From NCBI GenBank assembly GCA_023389095.1, contig JAEWFB010000322.1:1-6298 (forward strand): a DNA stretch of 6,298 bases, given 5' to 3'. The stretch is from Actinomycetes bacterium. Lineage in GTDB: Bacteria; Actinomycetota; Actinomycetes; Actinomycetales; Dermatophilaceae. The position numbers were made by a program, and so were the translations under genes. Below the pieces are notes generated by a model. That model had not been told where the DNA came from and ran no database searches. It saw only the letters and a program-made list of their open reading frames with translations. Shown one piece after another: positions 5,189-6,298 of this stretch (the stretch's first letter is position 1; each line of letters begins with the position of its first letter).

Positions 5189-6031
5189 TCAGTCGAGCGG
5201 CGCGTACGGGGCGCCGAGGCGCTCGAGCGCCTCCTTGCCGCCGTCGACGGCCGTGAGGATCCACAGGCCGTCCTCGCGCACCGCGACCGAGTGCTCCCAG
5301 TGGGCCGCGCGGGAGGCGTCGGTGGTGACGACGGTCCATTCGTCGGACAGGACGCGGGTGTCGCTCGTACCGAGGGTCACCATCGGCTCGATGGCCCCGG
5401 TGAACCCGTCGACGAGCTTCGGGCCGCTCTCTCGCACCGCGTAGTTCGGGATCTGCGGGTCCATGTGCATCTGCGGCCCGATGCCGTGGCCGACGTACTC
5501 GTCGATGACGCCGTAGGTGTGCCCGTCGCGATCGGCGGCCGCCTCGATGCTCGCCTCCACGGCGTCGCCGACGGCGTAGAGCCGACCCCCGACGCGCATC
5601 GCCGCGATGCCCGCGTAGAGGCTCGCCTCGGTGGCCTCGATGAGGTGGAGGTCCTCGGGCCGAGCCGCCTCGGCGCCCCCGACGACGGTGGTGAAGGCGG
5701 CGTCGCCGTTCCAGCCCTTGACCTCGGCGCCGCAGTCGACGGACAGCACGTCGCCGGCGTGCAGGACCCGGCCCCCGGGGATGCCGTGGACGACCTCCTC
5801 GTTGACGCTCGTGCACAGCGTGTGGCGGTAGCCCGGGACGAGCTGGAAGTTCGGGACGCCGCCGTGGCTGCGGATGAACTCCTCGGCGAGGGCGTCGAGC
5901 TGCAGCGTCGTGACACCCTCGCGCACCTCGCCCCGGAGCATCTCCAGGGTGCGCCCGACGAGCAGCCCCGCCTCACGCATGAGGCGCAGCTGCTCGTCGG
6001 TGCGGCCGGTCAGTCGGTTGCGTCCGAACAC
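5189..6031 (-). CDS. map: Methionine aminopeptidase, type I
   Basis: This 280-residue cytosolic metalloenzyme removes the N-terminal methionine from nascent proteins. All five metal ligands of the pita-bread fold are in place: Asp99 (SVDCG), Asp110 (WNGDAAF), His182 (GHGIG), Glu215 (GAIEPMV) and Glu246 (HWEHSVAV). The substrate-side histidines are also present at His82 (NEEVVHGIP) and His189. No insert or N-terminal zinc-finger extension is seen, so this is the plain class Ia form. The start is a GTG at 6029-6031 giving VFGRNRLTGRTDEQ, which fits the family's usual N-terminus; the reading frame stays open further upstream only because of high GC. A GAAGGA about 14 nt upstream is a distant ribosome binding site candidate. 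It follows adk by 55 nt, the standard operon arrangement next to secY. In many actinobacteria infA comes soon after; here it is about 5.1 kb away. Confidence 0.98.
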   Translation of the reverse strand: MFGRNRLTGRTDEQLRLMREAGLLVGRTLEMLRGEVREGVTTLQLDALAEEFIRSHGGVPNFQLVPGYRHTLCTSVNEEVVHGIPGGRVLHAGDVLSVDCGAEVKGWNGDAAFTTVVGGAEAARPEDLHLIEATEASLYAGIAAMRVGGRLYAVGDAVEASIEAAADRDGHTYGVIDEYVGHGIGPQMHMDPQIPNYAVRESGPKLVDGFTGAIEPMVTLGTSDTRVLSDEWTVVTTDASRAAHWEHSVAVREDGLWILTAVDGGKEALERLGAPYAPLD

Positions 6032-6086
6032 GGGTCTGCTCGTCGTCCTTCGCGGTGGTTCGTGCTGGTGGAGGGCGCGGGTGCGC

Positions 6087-6298
6087 TCAGTGCTGCGGCA
6101 GGGCCGCGATGACGCGGTCGGTGACCTCGTCGACCTCGCCCATGCCGTCGACCTGCACGAGCAGGCCGGCGAGCTGGTAGTGCGCGGCCAGCGGCGCGGT
6201 CTCCTTGCGGTAGATCGCCTGGCGCTCGCGGATGACCTCCTCGGTGTCATCGGCGCGGCCCTCGATCTCGGCGCGCTTGAGGAGGCGCTGGACGACGG
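6087..6298 (-). CDS. adk: Adenylate kinase (C-terminal part, cut by the window edge)
   Basis: The last 69 residues and the TGA stop are present. They begin VVQRLLKRAEIEG and continue RADDTEEVIRERQAIYRKETAPL, the conserved post-LID region in which the Arg of R-x-D-D and the following arginine help bind the nucleotide phosphates and which is followed by the Y-x-x-x-T-x-P-L helix. The enzyme converts ATP plus AMP to two ADP in the cytosol. The ending (VDEVTDRVIAALPQH) is normal for actinobacterial adenylate kinases. The start, core P-loop and LID lie beyond the right edge. It precedes map by 55 nt on the same strand, consistent with a secY-adk-map operon. Confidence 0.97.
   Translation of the reverse strand, partial: VVQRLLKRAEIEGRADDTEEVIRERQAIYRKETAPLAAHYQLAGLLVQVDGMGEVDEVTDRVIAALPQH

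Noticed and set aside
1..6298. CRISPR arrays, tRNA or rRNA genes, riboswitches
   Set aside because: No regularly spaced repeats, cloverleaf elements or recognisable RNA motifs were seen.

Overview
The window is very GC-rich throughout and packed with genes whose codons mostly end in G or C. The housekeeping genes at its edges (adk and map at the right, infA at the left, all on the minus strand) are the actinobacterial version of the secY-adk-map-infA-rpmJ segment of the ribosomal protein cluster. The protein sequences suggest an Actinomycetota member, possibly Micrococcales (for example an Intrasporangiaceae-like genus). The phylum is well supported; the order and family are a guess.

Layout from right to left, which is the direction of transcription on the minus strand: the last 69 codons of adk; a complete map (type I methionine aminopeptidase); a 475-residue serine hydrolase of the beta-lactamase/penicillin-binding-protein fold; and a 14-helix DHA2-type drug-efflux transporter. 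These four are co-directional with gaps of 55, 59 and 101 nt, so map readthrough could feed the two accessory genes. There are then two plus-strand genes: a 72-residue membrane protein of unknown function (876-1094), followed by a strong 14-bp hairpin terminator, and a 239-residue HIT-like protein (1212-1931) that converges on the transporter gene. Finally, on the minus strand, come a 114-residue DUF1801 protein (281-625) and the first 29 codons of infA (1-88), which has a plausible promoter of its own about 120-150 nt upstream.

The main feature of the window is that about 5.1 kb containing five non-ribosomal genes separates map from infA. The inserted genes show no transposase, integrase, flanking repeats or obvious composition shift, so this looks like an accessory pocket within a conserved housekeeping cluster and not a recent mobile element. 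Nothing here links the five genes into one pathway. The hydrolase and transporter are the only pair that plausibly share a transcript. I did not find a convincing new multi-gene system. The points most worth a second look are the hydrolase promoter region (a direct repeat plus a possible leaderless start), the HIT-like protein with an incomplete histidine triad, and the small membrane protein with two cysteines.
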